Source: Actinokineospora auranticolor (GTDB taxonomy: Bacteria; Actinomycetota; Actinomycetes; Mycobacteriales; Pseudonocardiaceae). From it: a stretch of 64,000 bases of DNA. The translations under genes were made by a program, and so were the position numbers. The notes beneath the pieces were generated by a model. That model made no database searches. It was not told the origin of the DNA and was given only the letters and a program-made list of their open reading frames with translations. This document shows, one piece after another, positions 17,034 through 26,072 of the stretch. The stretch covers positions 479,169 through 543,168 of the forward strand of contig NZ_PTIX01000003.1 of the NCBI RefSeq assembly GCF_002934265.1, given 5' to 3'. Within the stretch, counting starts at the first letter, position 1. Each line of letters starts with the position of its first letter.

Positions 17034-17737
17034 ACGTCTTCGAGTCCGTCTACGAGTGGCTGACCAACCCCGACAACTGGAAGACCACGCTCGGCATCGT
17101 CGGCATCCCGCAGCGGCTGGCCGAGCACCTGGACTACAGCTGGCCCCCGGTGCTGATCGCGGTGCTGCTCGCCATCCCGCTCGGCGCGCTCATCGGGCAC
17201 ACGGGACGCGGCGGCGGTGTGGTCGTCAGCGCGGTCAACGTGTTCCGCGCGCTGCCCGAACTCGGCCTGCTCGTGCTCCTCGTGCTGTCGATGGGTCTGC
17301 TGCTGGCGACCAGCGCGCTGACGATCGTGCTCGTCGCCGTGGCCACGCCGACGGTGCTGGCGGGCACGTACGCGGGTGTGCGCAACGTCGACCGCGCGGT
17401 GGTCGACGCCGCGCGCGGCATGGGCATGCGCGAGTGGGAGATCCTGCTCAAGGTGGAGCTGCCGAACGCGCTCCCGCTGATCCTCGGCTCCCTGCGGGCC
17501 GCGGCGCTGCAGGTGATCTCCACCGCCAGCATCGCCGCGGTCGTCGCGCTGGGCGGCCTCGGCCGGTTCGTGGTCGACGGCTTCGCCTTCCGCGAGTACG
17601 ACCAGATGGCCGGTGGCGCGGTGCTGATCGCCGTGCTGGCCATCGCGGTGGAACTCGTGCTCTCCGGTGTGCAGTGGCTCGTCGTGTCACCGGGGCTGCG
17701 CAAGAAGAACGCACGCGGCCGTTCCCGTGTGCGGTAA
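17030..17737 (+). CDS. Osmoprotectant ABC importer, permease subunit 2
   Basis: The 235-residue permease carries about six membrane helices, the EAA loop AVVDAARGMGMREWEILLKV and the family helix VNVFRALPELGLLVLLVLSM. It pairs with the preceding permease to form the channel. GTG 17030 overlaps the TGA of the upstream gene. The C-terminus is Arg/Lys-rich, facing the cytoplasm. The binding-protein gene follows after 30 bases that contain the site AATGAGGAG. Confidence 0.93.
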   Translation: MNVFESVYEWLTNPDNWKTTLGIVGIPQRLAEHLDYSWPPVLIAVLLAIPLGALIGHTGRGGGVVVSAVNVFRALPELGLLVLLVLSMGLLLATSALTIVLVAVATPTVLAGTYAGVRNVDRAVVDAARGMGMREWEILLKVELPNALPLILGSLRAAALQVISTASIAAVVALGGLGRFVVDGFAFREYDQMAGGAVLIAVLAIAVELVLSGVQWLVVSPGLRKKNARGRSRVR

Positions 17738-17767
17738 GAAGAAAACGAAAATGAGGAGACTCCCTCG

Positions 17768-18709
17768 ATGAAACGCGTACTCACCGGGCTGGCGGGTGTC
17801 GTCGCCGCCGCACTGACCCTGACCGCGTGCGGGGGCTCGTCCGACCCGCTCGCCCAGCCGCAGCCCACCACCGGCGCGGCCACGACGACCACGGGCGCCC
17901 CGGCGTCGACGGACACCGTGGTGATCGGCTCGGCCAACTTCCCGGAGAGCACCCTGATCGCCGAGATCTACGCGGGCGCGCTGGAGGCCAAGGGCGTCAA
18001 GGTCAGCAAGAAGCTCAACATCGGCAGCCGGGAGACCTACTACCTGGGTCTGCAGGACGGCTCGATCGACCTGATCCCGGAGTACACCGGCGTCCTGCTC
18101 ACCCACGTGGACAAGACGGCCAAGGCCACCGAGGCCGACGAGGTCTACGCGGCGCTGCAGAAGGCGCTGCCGGAGAAGCTGACCGTCCTGGAGAAGTCCG
18201 ACGCCGAGGACAAGGACGCGGTCGTGGTCACCAAGCAGACCGCGGACTCCTTGAAGCTCAAGACGATCGAGGACCTGGCCAAGGCGGGCCCGGTCGTGAT
18301 CGGTGGCCCGCCGGAGTTCCAGAAGCGCGCGGACGGCCTGCCGGGGCTGAAGGAGACCTACAACCTGGAGGCCAAGGAGTTCAAGCCGCTGGACGTGGGT
18401 GGCCCGCTGACCGTCGACGCGCTCAAGACCGGCGCGGTCCAGGCGGCCGACCTGTTCACCACCGACCCGGCGATCGCCGCGAACGACTTCGTGGTGCTGG
18501 AAGACCCCAAGTCCAACTTCGCCGCGCAGAACGTGGTCCCGCTGATCAACAAGGCCAAGGCGACCGACACCGTCAAGCAGGTGCTCAACGCCGTCGCGGC
18601 CAAGCTGACCACCGAGACGCTGATCGAGCTGAACGGCAAGCTCAGCGCGCCGGACAAGCCGGACGCCGCCAAGGTCGCCAAGGAGTGGCTGGCCAAGGCC
18701 GGTATCTGA
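17768..18709 (+). CDS. Osmoprotectant ABC importer, substrate-binding lipoprotein
   Basis: The 313-residue protein has a lipoprotein signal with lipobox LTAC (Cys21) followed by a Gly/Ser/Thr linker, then the OpuAC-like fold: TVVIGSANFPESTLIAEIYA, KLNIGSRETYYLGLQDGSID and LIPEYTGVLLTHV, the pattern of the OpuCC/OsmF class of quaternary-amine binding proteins. It captures the osmolyte outside the membrane and delivers it to the two permeases. GAGGAG lies 8 bases before ATG 17768. A strong hairpin ends the operon 9 bases after the stop. Confidence 0.94.
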   Translation: MKRVLTGLAGVVAAALTLTACGGSSDPLAQPQPTTGAATTTTGAPASTDTVVIGSANFPESTLIAEIYAGALEAKGVKVSKKLNIGSRETYYLGLQDGSIDLIPEYTGVLLTHVDKTAKATEADEVYAALQKALPEKLTVLEKSDAEDKDAVVVTKQTADSLKLKTIEDLAKAGPVVIGGPPEFQKRADGLPGLKETYNLEAKEFKPLDVGGPLTVDALKTGAVQAADLFTTDPAIAANDFVVLEDPKSNFAAQNVVPLINKAKATDTVKQVLNAVAAKLTTETLIELNGKLSAPDKPDAAKVAKEWLAKAGI

Positions 18710-18718
18710 CGTACTTGA

Positions 18719-18756
18719 CGCCGAGTGCCCCCTGGGTTCCCAGGGGGCACTCGGCG
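18719..18756. terminator. Strong bidirectional terminator hairpin
   Basis: An 18-bp perfect stem (18719-18736 and 18739-18756, arm CGCCGAGTGCCCCCTGGG) is followed on the plus strand by TTTA. It sits between the importer operon and the convergent SDR gene, whose stop codon follows at once. Confidence 0.92.
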
Positions 18757-18757
18757 T

Positions 18758-19489
18758 TTACCTGCCCAGTCCCGCGCCGCCGTTGACCTGGACGATCTGC
18801 GCGGTGACGTGTCCGGCACCGGGGGAGAGCAGCCAGGAAACGGTGTCGGCGACGTCGCTCGGCGTGCCGACGCGCTTGTTCGAGGTCTGCGCGATCAGGG
18901 TCTGCTCGCGCTCGGTGGTGAGGGTGTCGCCGAAGAACTCCGTCTCGGCGATGTAGCCGGGCGCCACCACGTTGACGGTGATTCCCTTCGGCCCCAAGGC
19001 GGAGGCCAAGTCGTAGGCGTACGGGTGCAGGGCGGCCTTGGCGCCCGCGTAGGAACCCGAGCCGGACCCGCGGTGGGCGGCGATCGAGCTGACCAGCACC
19101 ACGCGACCGTTGTCGGCGATGTGCTCGCGCAGGCCCTCGACGAGCAGCGCGGCGGTGAGGGTGTTGAGGCGGAAGTTCTCGGTCCAGGTCCAGGCGACGC
19201 CCGCCAACCCCTCGGGCGGGGTGTGCTGCCGCAGCGCGTTGCCGCCCGCGGCGGCCACGATCCCGTCGACCCGCTCGTAGCGCCGCGCGATCTCCGCGCT
19301 CAGCCGCGTCACCTCGTCCGGCTCCGCCAGGTCCGCCGCGATGGCCTCCGCCCCGATCTCCTCCGCCGCCGCGGCCAGCACCTCCGGCCGCCGCCCGACG
19401 ATCACCGCCCGGTCACCCGTCGCGACAACCCGTTCGGCCACCGCCCGCCCGATCCCCGTACCCCCACCACTGACAACCACGGTGCGCAT
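18758..19489 (-). CDS. Short-chain dehydrogenase/reductase (SDR)
   Basis: The 243-residue protein is a classical SDR: cofactor loop VSGGGTGIGRAVAE (TGxxxGxG), an Arg-Arg pair after strand 2 (IVGRRPE) that favours NADPH, AAGG (NNAG equivalent), catalytic Ser in VLVSSIAAH, and the YAGAK motif with catalytic Tyr and Lys. It reduces or oxidises a carbonyl/alcohol; the substrate is not evident. ATG 19489 lies 6 bases behind TAGGTT and lacks a ribosome binding site, which suggests a leaderless mRNA. Confidence 0.9.
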   Translation of the reverse strand: MRTVVVSGGGTGIGRAVAERVVATGDRAVIVGRRPEVLAAAAEEIGAEAIAADLAEPDEVTRLSAEIARRYERVDGIVAAAGGNALRQHTPPEGLAGVAWTWTENFRLNTLTAALLVEGLREHIADNGRVVLVSSIAAHRGSGSGSYAGAKAALHPYAYDLASALGPKGITVNVVAPGYIAETEFFGDTLTTEREQTLIAQTSNKRVGTPSDVADTVSWLLSPGAGHVTAQIVQVNGGAGLGR

Positions 19490-19495
19490 GCCGCC

Positions 19496-19501
19496 AACCT
19501 A
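19496..19501 (-). promoter_or_regulatory. -10 box of a probable leaderless SDR transcript
   Basis: TAGGTT on the minus strand is separated from the ATG of the SDR gene by 6 bases. There is no Shine-Dalgarno sequence between, so transcription probably starts at or next to the A of ATG. Confidence 0.4.
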
Positions 19502-19532
19502 TCCAGTCGGCCCCCACCGCGGGCGAACCATT

Positions 19533-20318
19533 TCAAGCCCCGGTGAAGCCCCGGGCGCCGAGCCTGCCGCCGAGTTCCGCGGCGGCCTGGGAGGTCGCCG
19601 CGGCCAGGTCTGCCCACAACTCCCCGCACTCCACCGCGCACTCGTGGCGGAACGTCGAGCTGATCGCGGCCACCGGGTGGCCGACGTGGTTGGGCACCAC
19701 CACCGCGACCGAGGCGAGACCGGGCGTCACGTAGCCGTCCTCCACCGCCCACCCCCGGCGCTTCTCCTTGGCCAGCAGCCCGCGCAGCGCGGGCAGGTGC
19801 GCGGGCCCGCGGCCGGTCCGGTCGATGAACGACTCCCGGTTCGGGAACAGCGCCCGCACCTGGGCGGCGGGCAGGTGCGCCAGCATCGCCCGACCCGACG
19901 CGGGCAGGTGCGCGGGCAGCCGCACGCCGACGTCCGTCACGGTGTCCGCGAAGCCGGGGTGCTCCCGCAGCAGGTACAGCGCCTCCCGCCCGTGCAGCAC
20001 GCCGAGGTGCGCGGTGTGCCCGGTCCGCTGGACCAGCCGCTTGAGGATCGGCCGGGCCAGCCGCTCCAGCGGGTCGTGGCGCAGGTACGCCGACCCCAGC
20101 TCGAACGCCGCCACCCCCAGGGCGTAGCGGCGGTCCTCGGGCAGGTGCGTGACGAAACCGGCGTCGGCCAGCTCCGACAGCAGGTGGTAGACGGTGGAGC
20201 GCGGCAGGTCCAGTTCGCGGGCGACGGCCGCCGCCGCCACCGGCCCGGCCTTCCCGGCGAGCAGGCGCAGCACGGCCAGTCCCCGGCGCAGTGCCGGGAC
20301 GTCGCTGCTGTCACCCAT
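19533..20318 (-). CDS. IclR-family transcriptional regulator
   Basis: The 261-residue protein has the N-terminal winged helix (AVLRLLAGKAGPVAAAAVAR, then LDLPRSTVYHLLSELADAGF) and the C-terminal ligand-binding domain with PASGRAMLAHLP and the closing motif TPGLASVAVVVPNHVGHPVA. IclR proteins repress or activate catabolic operons in response to a small acid. No catabolic operon is directly adjacent; the nearest is hut, 6 kb away, with sigma factors and a NACHT gene between. A TACGCT box 7 bases before ATG 20318 may give a leaderless mRNA. Confidence 0.9.
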   Translation of the reverse strand: MGDSSDVPALRRGLAVLRLLAGKAGPVAAAAVARELDLPRSTVYHLLSELADAGFVTHLPEDRRYALGVAAFELGSAYLRHDPLERLARPILKRLVQRTGHTAHLGVLHGREALYLLREHPGFADTVTDVGVRLPAHLPASGRAMLAHLPAAQVRALFPNRESFIDRTGRGPAHLPALRGLLAKEKRRGWAVEDGYVTPGLASVAVVVPNHVGHPVAAISSTFRHECAVECGELWADLAAATSQAAAELGGRLGARGFTGA

Positions 20319-20530
20319 ATGTCGCAGCGTACGGACTCAACAAGCGGCCGTCCGGGCGCGTTGAAGGGGCGGCACGAGAAGGGGGTGTCGTGGGTGGACA
20401 GGCTGGGGGTCTCGCCCACCCGCGACACCTACCGGGCGCGCGTCGTCCGTCGAGCGGCAGGGGGCAGGCCATAGACACCGCCGATCCGCACGCCCCGGTG
20501 CGCTGCGCCGAGCGGCCCCGGGGGCGGCCG

Positions 20531-21034
20531 ATGGCGTTCGAGGAGTTCCTGGCCGAGCGGTTGGCACCACTGCTGCGCTACGCCACCACCCTGACCTGCG
20601 ACCCGCACCAGGCCCAGGACATCGTGCAGGACGTGCTGCTGCGCGCCCAGCAGCGGTGGACCGAGATCGCCCGCCTCGACCTGCCGTCGGCGTACGTGAA
20701 GCGGATGGTGACCAACGAGTTCCTGTCGTGGCGCCGCCGCCGTTGGACGCGGGACGTGTCGGTGCCGCACGGGGTCATGGTCGACCTGGTCGCCGCGTCC
20801 GCCGATCCGACTACGGCCGTGGACGACCGGGCGGTGCTGCTCGCGGGCATCGCGCGGCTGCCGCGCAAGCAACGCGCGGCGATCGTGCTGCGCTACTACG
20901 ACAACCGCACCGACGCCGAGATCGCCGACGAACTGCGGTGCTCGGAGGGCACGGTGCGCAGCCACATCTCCCGGGCGGTGGACCGGCTGCGCGCCGACCT
21001 GGCCGCCGGGGCGTGCCGTGAGGAGGTGCGATGA
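20531..21034 (+). CDS. SigE-family RNA polymerase sigma factor, copy 1
   Basis: The 167-residue protein has region 2 (LLRYATTLTCDPHQAQDIVQ, then DVLLRAQQRW) and region 4 (ARLPRKQRAAIVLRYYDNRT, then DELRCSEGTVRSHISRAVDR). The segment RMVTNEFLSWRRRR between them is typical of the actinobacterial SigE/SACE-type family. ATG 20531 follows a G-rich stretch. Its TGA overlaps the ATG of a membrane protein gene (ATGA), making a coupled sigma/partner pair. A second pair of the same kind follows directly. Confidence 0.9.
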   Translation: MAFEEFLAERLAPLLRYATTLTCDPHQAQDIVQDVLLRAQQRWTEIARLDLPSAYVKRMVTNEFLSWRRRRWTRDVSVPHGVMVDLVAASADPTTAVDDRAVLLAGIARLPRKQRAAIVLRYYDNRTDAEIADELRCSEGTVRSHISRAVDRLRADLAAGACREEVR

Positions 21035-22017
21035 CCAAGGACGAGTTCGAGCGGTTCCTGCGCGAGACCCTGGCGCACCAGGCCGACCTCGCCCCGCGGC
21101 CGGACCGGGTGCTGGCCGGGTTCGCCTGCCGCCGCGCGCGCCCGGTGCAGCGCTGGCTGCCGCTGGTGGCCGCGGTGGCCGCCGTCGTGGTGCTGGCGCT
21201 GCTGGTCACCGCGCCGACGTGGACGGGCAGCCAGCCGGTGCCACCCGCGCACCAGGCCCCGGCGTCCACCGAGGTGGGGTGGGCGGACCCGCAGTGGCTA
21301 CCGGAGGGCATGGCGGAGGTCGACCGGTCGCAGCGGGTGGACCGCGCGGTCGTGACCCGGGTGTGGCGGCGGGGCCCGGACTCGCCGACCGCGCCCCGGA
21401 TCTCCCTGGTGATCAGCCGGGAAGGTGCCCCGAACGTGCTGCCCGAGCGGCACCGCACGGTCCAGTCCACACTGGTCGACGGGGTCTTCGTGGAGCACAT
21501 CACGGGCGAGGACACGCCGGTCGAGGCGATCCGCTGGCACGGCTCGGGGCAACCGGTCTACCACCTGCTCGGGGTTGGTCTGGACAAGCCGTTGGCGACG
21601 CTGCTGAAGGTGTACCGGGGCCTGCGCTACGGCCCGCAGCCCGAGCTGTCCGCCGCGAGCCCGATCGGCACGCTGCCCGACGAGTACGTGCTGGAGACCC
21701 GCGGTGTGCGCGGCAGCGTCCCGGACGCGGTCGAGCCGTACGTCGTCGCGCGCCTGTTCGGGTCCGACGCGCTGGAGGTCGAGCGGCGGCGGTCACCGGC
21801 GTTCACCGACGGCGTGGAGCTGGGTCTGTCCGGCCGGTACCGCGCGCACACGGCGGGCGAGCACACGGTCGAGGAAGTCTCGTTGCCCGTCCCCGTCGGG
21901 TACGTGTACGTGCGGTACGAGACGGACCTGGGGCCGCTGGGCCAGGAGCGGTTGTTCCAGGTCGCCATGTGCGCGGAGATCCGCGGGCGCGAGCCGCGAC
22001 CGTGGATCGGCAACTAG
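21031..22017 (+). CDS. Membrane protein coupled to SigE-family sigma factor, copy 1
   Basis: The 328-residue product has a short cytoplasmic start (MTKDEFERFLRETLAHQADL), one membrane helix (about residues 43-63, Leu/Val/Ala) and a large outer domain without recognisable motif. The layout equals that of the downstream copy and of the protein at 1261-2433. It may hold the sigma factor at the membrane, but no classical anti-sigma domain is visible. The gene overlaps the sigma gene by 4 bases. Confidence 0.72.
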   Translation: MTKDEFERFLRETLAHQADLAPRPDRVLAGFACRRARPVQRWLPLVAAVAAVVVLALLVTAPTWTGSQPVPPAHQAPASTEVGWADPQWLPEGMAEVDRSQRVDRAVVTRVWRRGPDSPTAPRISLVISREGAPNVLPERHRTVQSTLVDGVFVEHITGEDTPVEAIRWHGSGQPVYHLLGVGLDKPLATLLKVYRGLRYGPQPELSAASPIGTLPDEYVLETRGVRGSVPDAVEPYVVARLFGSDALEVERRRSPAFTDGVELGLSGRYRAHTAGEHTVEEVSLPVPVGYVYVRYETDLGPLGQERLFQVAMCAEIRGREPRPWIGN

Positions 22018-22066
22018 GGACGCCACAAACCCGGGCCCCCGCGCGTTGTCTGTCCGGAGGGGGCAC

Positions 22067-22576
22067 ATGCCGGACAGCTTCGAGGACTTCGCGCGGGCGC
22101 GCACCGGGGTCCTGTTGCGCTACGCCACGGCGCTGACCTGCGACCCGCACCAGGCGCAGGACGTCGTGCAGAACGTGCTGCTGCGCGCCCAGCAGCGGTG
22201 GGCGTCGATCTCCCGGCTGGAGGCACCGGTCGCCTACGTCAACCGGATGGTGACCAACGAGTTCCTGTCCTGGCGCCGCCGCCGGGCCGCGTCCGACGTG
22301 ATGGTCCCGCACGGCGGCATGGAGGGGTTGAGCCCGCCGCTGGCCGACCCGACCCCGGCGGTCGACGAGCGGCAGGCGGTGTTCTCCGGCATCGCCCGGC
22401 TGCCCCGCAAGCAGCGGGCGGCGATCGTGCTGCGCTACTACGCCAACCAGACCTTCGCCGAGATCGCCGACGAACTCGGCTGCTCCGAGGCGACCGCGCG
22501 CAGCCACGTCTCCCGCGCCCTGGCCGCCCTGCGCGCCGACGCCGCCCGACTGGACCACGTCATGGAGACGCTGTGA
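22067..22576 (+). CDS. SigE-family RNA polymerase sigma factor, copy 2
   Basis: The 169-residue protein is a close paralogue of copy 1: LTCDPHQAQD, NRMVTNEFLSWRRRR and ARLPRKQRAAIVLRYY are shared, while the region 4 recognition helix differs (GCSEATARSHVSRALAALRA versus CSEGTVRSHISRAVDRLRA). GGAGGGGG precedes ATG 22067. It is coupled by a GTGA overlap to its own membrane partner. Duplication followed by divergence in the DNA-contacting helix is the simplest reading. Confidence 0.9.
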   Translation: MPDSFEDFARARTGVLLRYATALTCDPHQAQDVVQNVLLRAQQRWASISRLEAPVAYVNRMVTNEFLSWRRRRAASDVMVPHGGMEGLSPPLADPTPAVDERQAVFSGIARLPRKQRAAIVLRYYANQTFAEIADELGCSEATARSHVSRALAALRADAARLDHVMETL

Positions 22577-23505
22577 GGACCGAAGAGTTCGAGGAACTGG
22601 TGCGCGACGCCGTGATCGAACACGCCGACCGCGCCCCGGACCCCGAGGCCACGGTGCGCCGCGTGCTGCGCGTCCGGCGGCGCAGGCCGGTCCTGGTGGC
22701 GGCGTCGGCCCTGGTGGTGGTGACCCTGGTGGTCGGCGCGCTGGCCTGGCGGGCGGCGGGCGGCGCGCGGACCTCGGTGGACCTGGCGGCGCCGCCGGGG
22801 CGGGGCTGGGCGGTGTCGTGGGGCCTGGCTTGGCTGCCCTCGGGGTTCGTCGAGGACAACCGCTCGGTGACCGTCGACGGGCGGACGGTCAGCCGGAACT
22901 GGGTGTCGGGGGAGGCGCGGCTGTCGCTGCGGGTCTCCGTGGTCGACGGCACCGAGACCGACCACGTGGAACCGGGCAGCGACGACCAGGTCGACGTCAA
23001 CGGCCGACCGGGTCTCCGCGACGGCGACGACACCCGCGCCAAGGTCGTCTGGTTCCACGACGCCACGACGAGGTTCGAGGTGCTCGCGTCCCACCTGGAG
23101 CGGCCCCGCGACGTCGTGGTCCGCGTCGCCCGGTCGGTGGTGCCGCAGCCGCAGGACCCGCTCGTGGTGGCGGCGGAGTTCGGCACCCTCCCGGCGGGGG
23201 CTGGTCCGGTCGCGCTGGGGGTCGGCCGGACCAGCGCGGGCCCGTCGACCTTCCTGACCGCGGTCCTCCCGGGCGACGGATTCCTGGACGTGGAGCTGAC
23301 CCCGGCGAAACCGGACCTCGACGGCGAACGGGTGTTGGTGTTGGGCGTCCCGGGAACGTACTCGAAGGAGAAAGGCACCCTCACAGTCCCAGCCAACGGG
23401 CGGTGGCTGGAGGTGTACGCGGAGGGCGAAATCAGCCTGCCCGACCTCGTCGCGGTCGCCGAAACCGTCCGCATCGCCCCCGCCGACGCCCGCTGGGCCG
23501 AGTGA
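22573..23505 (+). CDS. Membrane protein coupled to SigE-family sigma factor, copy 2
   Basis: The 310-residue protein repeats the plan of copy 1: cytoplasmic start (MRTEEFEELVRDAVIEHADR), a basic stretch, one membrane helix (about residues 39-60) and an outer domain with GWAVSWGLAWLPSGFVEDNR near the start, equivalent to the WLPEGMAEVDRS segment of copy 1. GTG 22573 overlaps the sigma stop. A regulatory role for the sigma factor is inferred from coupling only. It ends 17 bases from the convergent NACHT gene. Confidence 0.72.
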   Translation: MRTEEFEELVRDAVIEHADRAPDPEATVRRVLRVRRRRPVLVAASALVVVTLVVGALAWRAAGGARTSVDLAAPPGRGWAVSWGLAWLPSGFVEDNRSVTVDGRTVSRNWVSGEARLSLRVSVVDGTETDHVEPGSDDQVDVNGRPGLRDGDDTRAKVVWFHDATTRFEVLASHLERPRDVVVRVARSVVPQPQDPLVVAAEFGTLPAGAGPVALGVGRTSAGPSTFLTAVLPGDGFLDVELTPAKPDLDGERVLVLGVPGTYSKEKGTLTVPANGRWLEVYAEGEISLPDLVAVAETVRIAPADARWAE

Positions 23506-23522
23506 GTGGCCAGGCGGCTCGC

Positions 23523-26072
23523 TCATTTTAGATTGTTTTCGAAAAACCTTTCAAGATCGATGCTCAGTCGCTTCTTGTCGACCATGTCCATCAGAGCGCG
23601 GCGGCCGGTTTGGGTGGCCCTGAGGAGGTCGCTACCCGAGCCCGCCTTCCGCTCGCACAGGTCCAGGCCGAGCAGGAAGGAGACGAACTTCTTCGCCAGC
23701 GGGATGTTCTTTCCCGCGGTTCCCCGTTGTTCGACACCTCGACGTTGCCGCCAGCTCTCGTCCAGCAGGACTCGGCCGATTTTGAGGCAGACTTCAAACC
23801 CGGAGTGGCCGCAGTACAGGTAGTAGGGGTCGACGGTGTCTGTGGCGGCCCCCAGCATCTTCAGGTAGCCGATCAACTCGAAGCCTTCCAGGATGCGGAT
23901 GTCGCCGGTGATCCGCACGATTCCCGTGGAGTCGAGGTCCAGGTCGCGGAAGTCCGCGTCCGCGCAGGTGATCCCCGTGAGGTCGCAGTCGAGCAGGAGG
24001 GCCTTTTCGAAGCGTGTGTCGGTGAGGTTCGAGTTCGCGAAGATGCAACCGTCGAAGGCGGCGTCCGTGAAGTTGCTCCCGGTGAGGTCGACATCCGAGA
24101 AGTCGACCTCGACGAACTCGGCCCGGCTCGCGTTGAGCGCGTAGCGAGAATCGCCGACCTCGCTGTGGAAACTCATGTTGGAGATCGCGCTGCCTGCCAT
24201 ATCGAGTCCGGTGCCGATCAGGTGGGATAGGTGCCCAGCTGATCCTTCGGTCGGGCGTCGCACTATTGACGCCCACAGTAGGGGGAGCATCCGGTCCAGC
24301 CCGGGCGTCGTTGCTCGCGCGGGCCACAACGACGAGAATCTCGCTGTGGCGGCTTCCAGTGTTTTAGGGGGAATTGAGCGGGCGAACAGGATCATCGAAT
24401 CCGTGATCTGAACTCTCCTGCTTTCGATCTTTCCAGAGATGAGAGAGTCTACTAGTTGTCGAAGCAGCAAGAACTCGCGAAGCGAGTTGTGGGAGAATTG
24501 CCAGCCGTACTGGTCGCCATCTTCGGAGCGGGTCAGGGTCGATGACGACCTCAGATCCTCGAACAATAGGTCTTCGGCATCCGTGATACCTTCGGCGCGC
24601 TTCTTCGCGAGCTTGCTTTCGAACATTTTTCGGACAAGCTTCCGGAAGGTATCTTCGTTCAATGATTTCGCCTGGATGACGGTCGACTCGATTGCCAGCG
24701 CCTGTAAGAACTCTCGCCGTTCGATGGTCATGAGTTCTGGTGTGCGAGCGAGGTCGCGGTTCATCAACTTTTCCACGATCAGTGTGTAGATATCCCACTC
24801 GGTCAATTCGAGGTGGGAGTCCAGGTCATCGCTCTTCTTCAGTTCATCCACGACTTCGAGCAGGTAGGTTACGATCACGGGCTTGCCGGATAGTGATACC
24901 GACCGACCCTCCTCGGTCCGGGAAACTCGCTTGAGAATGCTGACAACCGCTTCCGCGCCGCGCGGGTCTTCCGAGAGTCGACGATTGACCAATTCGATCG
25001 TTTGCTCTTCGCTGAGATCTCTGAGATGCCGCTCTGTGCGGTTGAATACGAATTGTTGAAGAAGGCGATCCACAACCCGCTCGCTTTCCATCGCATCTCG
25101 ATCGGCGGGTGCCAAGACGATGGACTGCGTGGATATCCTCTTGTAGAGTACTTCGAAAACGCGCAGTTCCTCGGCCTCGGTGAAGTAGTTCGGGCGGCTG
25201 GTGATTATTCCCCGGGCGCCTGCGCTGGCCAGGTCGGCAAGAGCTTCCAGGCATGCCCGGCGTTCTCGGACATTCAAGAACTGGGCCATTTCGTCGTACC
25301 CGTCGAGTAGCAGTATCACGCGACCGTCCGCGATCATGCTCTCCACGAAGGAGACGGACAGGTGGCCAAGTTCATTTCTGTCCAGAAAGTGGTGCAGCAG
25401 GCCGCGCGCATCGAACTGCTTGACGAACGACTTCAACTCAATTCTGAATGGAATCCGAGTCTTGCCGCCTTGTCGGTAGCTTTCTGTCCACCGCCGTTGC
25501 AGTACCTTGGTGAGCGCGGTCTTTCCGGTTCCGTATTCTCCCACCAGGATTGTCCACCTCGACTTGGGTGTCTCTTCCATCAACCAGGAGGTGAGGTACT
25601 CGGTGGCAAAGTCCCTGCCGTGCTCGTCTTCGAAATGTGGCTCTTCGTACACCGCGTCCAGTTCGCGCAGCTCTTTGGCGAGCCTTGACCCGTTGAGCAC
25701 GTGCTCCAAATAGGGGTCAGTGCGTTCGAATTTGCGCAGCAATTCTTCGTAGGTAAGGGTCAGGATGCCGATCTCTTGGGCTCGTTCGCGAACGCCTGCG
25801 GTGAATCCGGTCGCCGACACGATCAGGCGTTGCGCCCCGGGTGACGTGAACATGGATAGTTTGGTCAGGTCTTTCCCGTACTTGGTCACATCGACGTGCT
25901 GAATCGTGGCTTCGATGTACACTTTCTGTTCGGAAAAACCGGACAATTGTGTCGCTATGAGGTCCACCTCGGCGCCGTGAATCTCAACGGGACCGGTTAC
26001 GGAATATCCGTTAGCTTCAAACAGCCACCTGACGGCATTGGGGAAGGTGTGTTCGGTGAAGGCGTTGTTCAT
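23523..26072 (-). CDS. NACHT NTPase with nuclease-like N-terminus and pentapeptide-repeat C-terminus
   Basis: The 849-residue protein starts at ATG 26072 (AAGGGG 9 bases upstream). Residues 1-110 resemble a restriction-endonuclease/Mrr-like fold: AEVDLIA (Asp37), VYIEAT (Glu54) and TKYGKDL (Lys64/67), although the usual ExK is ExT. The NACHT domain has Walker A GEYGTGKT (178-185) and Walker B VILLLDGYDEMA (Asp257-Glu261). Near residues 690-760 pentapeptide repeats appear (VDFSDVDLTGSNFTDAAFDG, and DLTGITCADADFRDLDLDST). Such bacterial NLR-like proteins include anti-phage effectors. The base composition is clearly less GC-rich than the neighbours, with codons such as AAT, ATA and TTT that they avoid, suggesting horizontal transfer. 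The antiviral role is inference. Confidence 0.85.
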   Translation of the reverse strand: MNNAFTEHTFPNAVRWLFEANGYSVTGPVEIHGAEVDLIATQLSGFSEQKVYIEATIQHVDVTKYGKDLTKLSMFTSPGAQRLIVSATGFTAGVRERAQEIGILTLTYEELLRKFERTDPYLEHVLNGSRLAKELRELDAVYEEPHFEDEHGRDFATEYLTSWLMEETPKSRWTILVGEYGTGKTALTKVLQRRWTESYRQGGKTRIPFRIELKSFVKQFDARGLLHHFLDRNELGHLSVSFVESMIADGRVILLLDGYDEMAQFLNVRERRACLEALADLASAGARGIITSRPNYFTEAEELRVFEVLYKRISTQSIVLAPADRDAMESERVVDRLLQQFVFNRTERHLRDLSEEQTIELVNRRLSEDPRGAEAVVSILKRVSRTEEGRSVSLSGKPVIVTYLLEVVDELKKSDDLDSHLELTEWDIYTLIVEKLMNRDLARTPELMTIERREFLQALAIESTVIQAKSLNEDTFRKLVRKMFESKLAKKRAEGITDAEDLLFEDLRSSSTLTRSEDGDQYGWQFSHNSLREFLLLRQLVDSLISGKIESRRVQITDSMILFARSIPPKTLEAATARFSSLWPARATTPGLDRMLPLLWASIVRRPTEGSAGHLSHLIGTGLDMAGSAISNMSFHSEVGDSRYALNASRAEFVEVDFSDVDLTGSNFTDAAFDGCIFANSNLTDTRFEKALLLDCDLTGITCADADFRDLDLDSTGIVRITGDIRILEGFELIGYLKMLGAATDTVDPYYLYCGHSGFEVCLKIGRVLLDESWRQRRGVEQRGTAGKNIPLAKKFVSFLLGLDLCERKAGSGSDLLRATQTGRRALMDMVDKKRLSIDLERFFENNLK

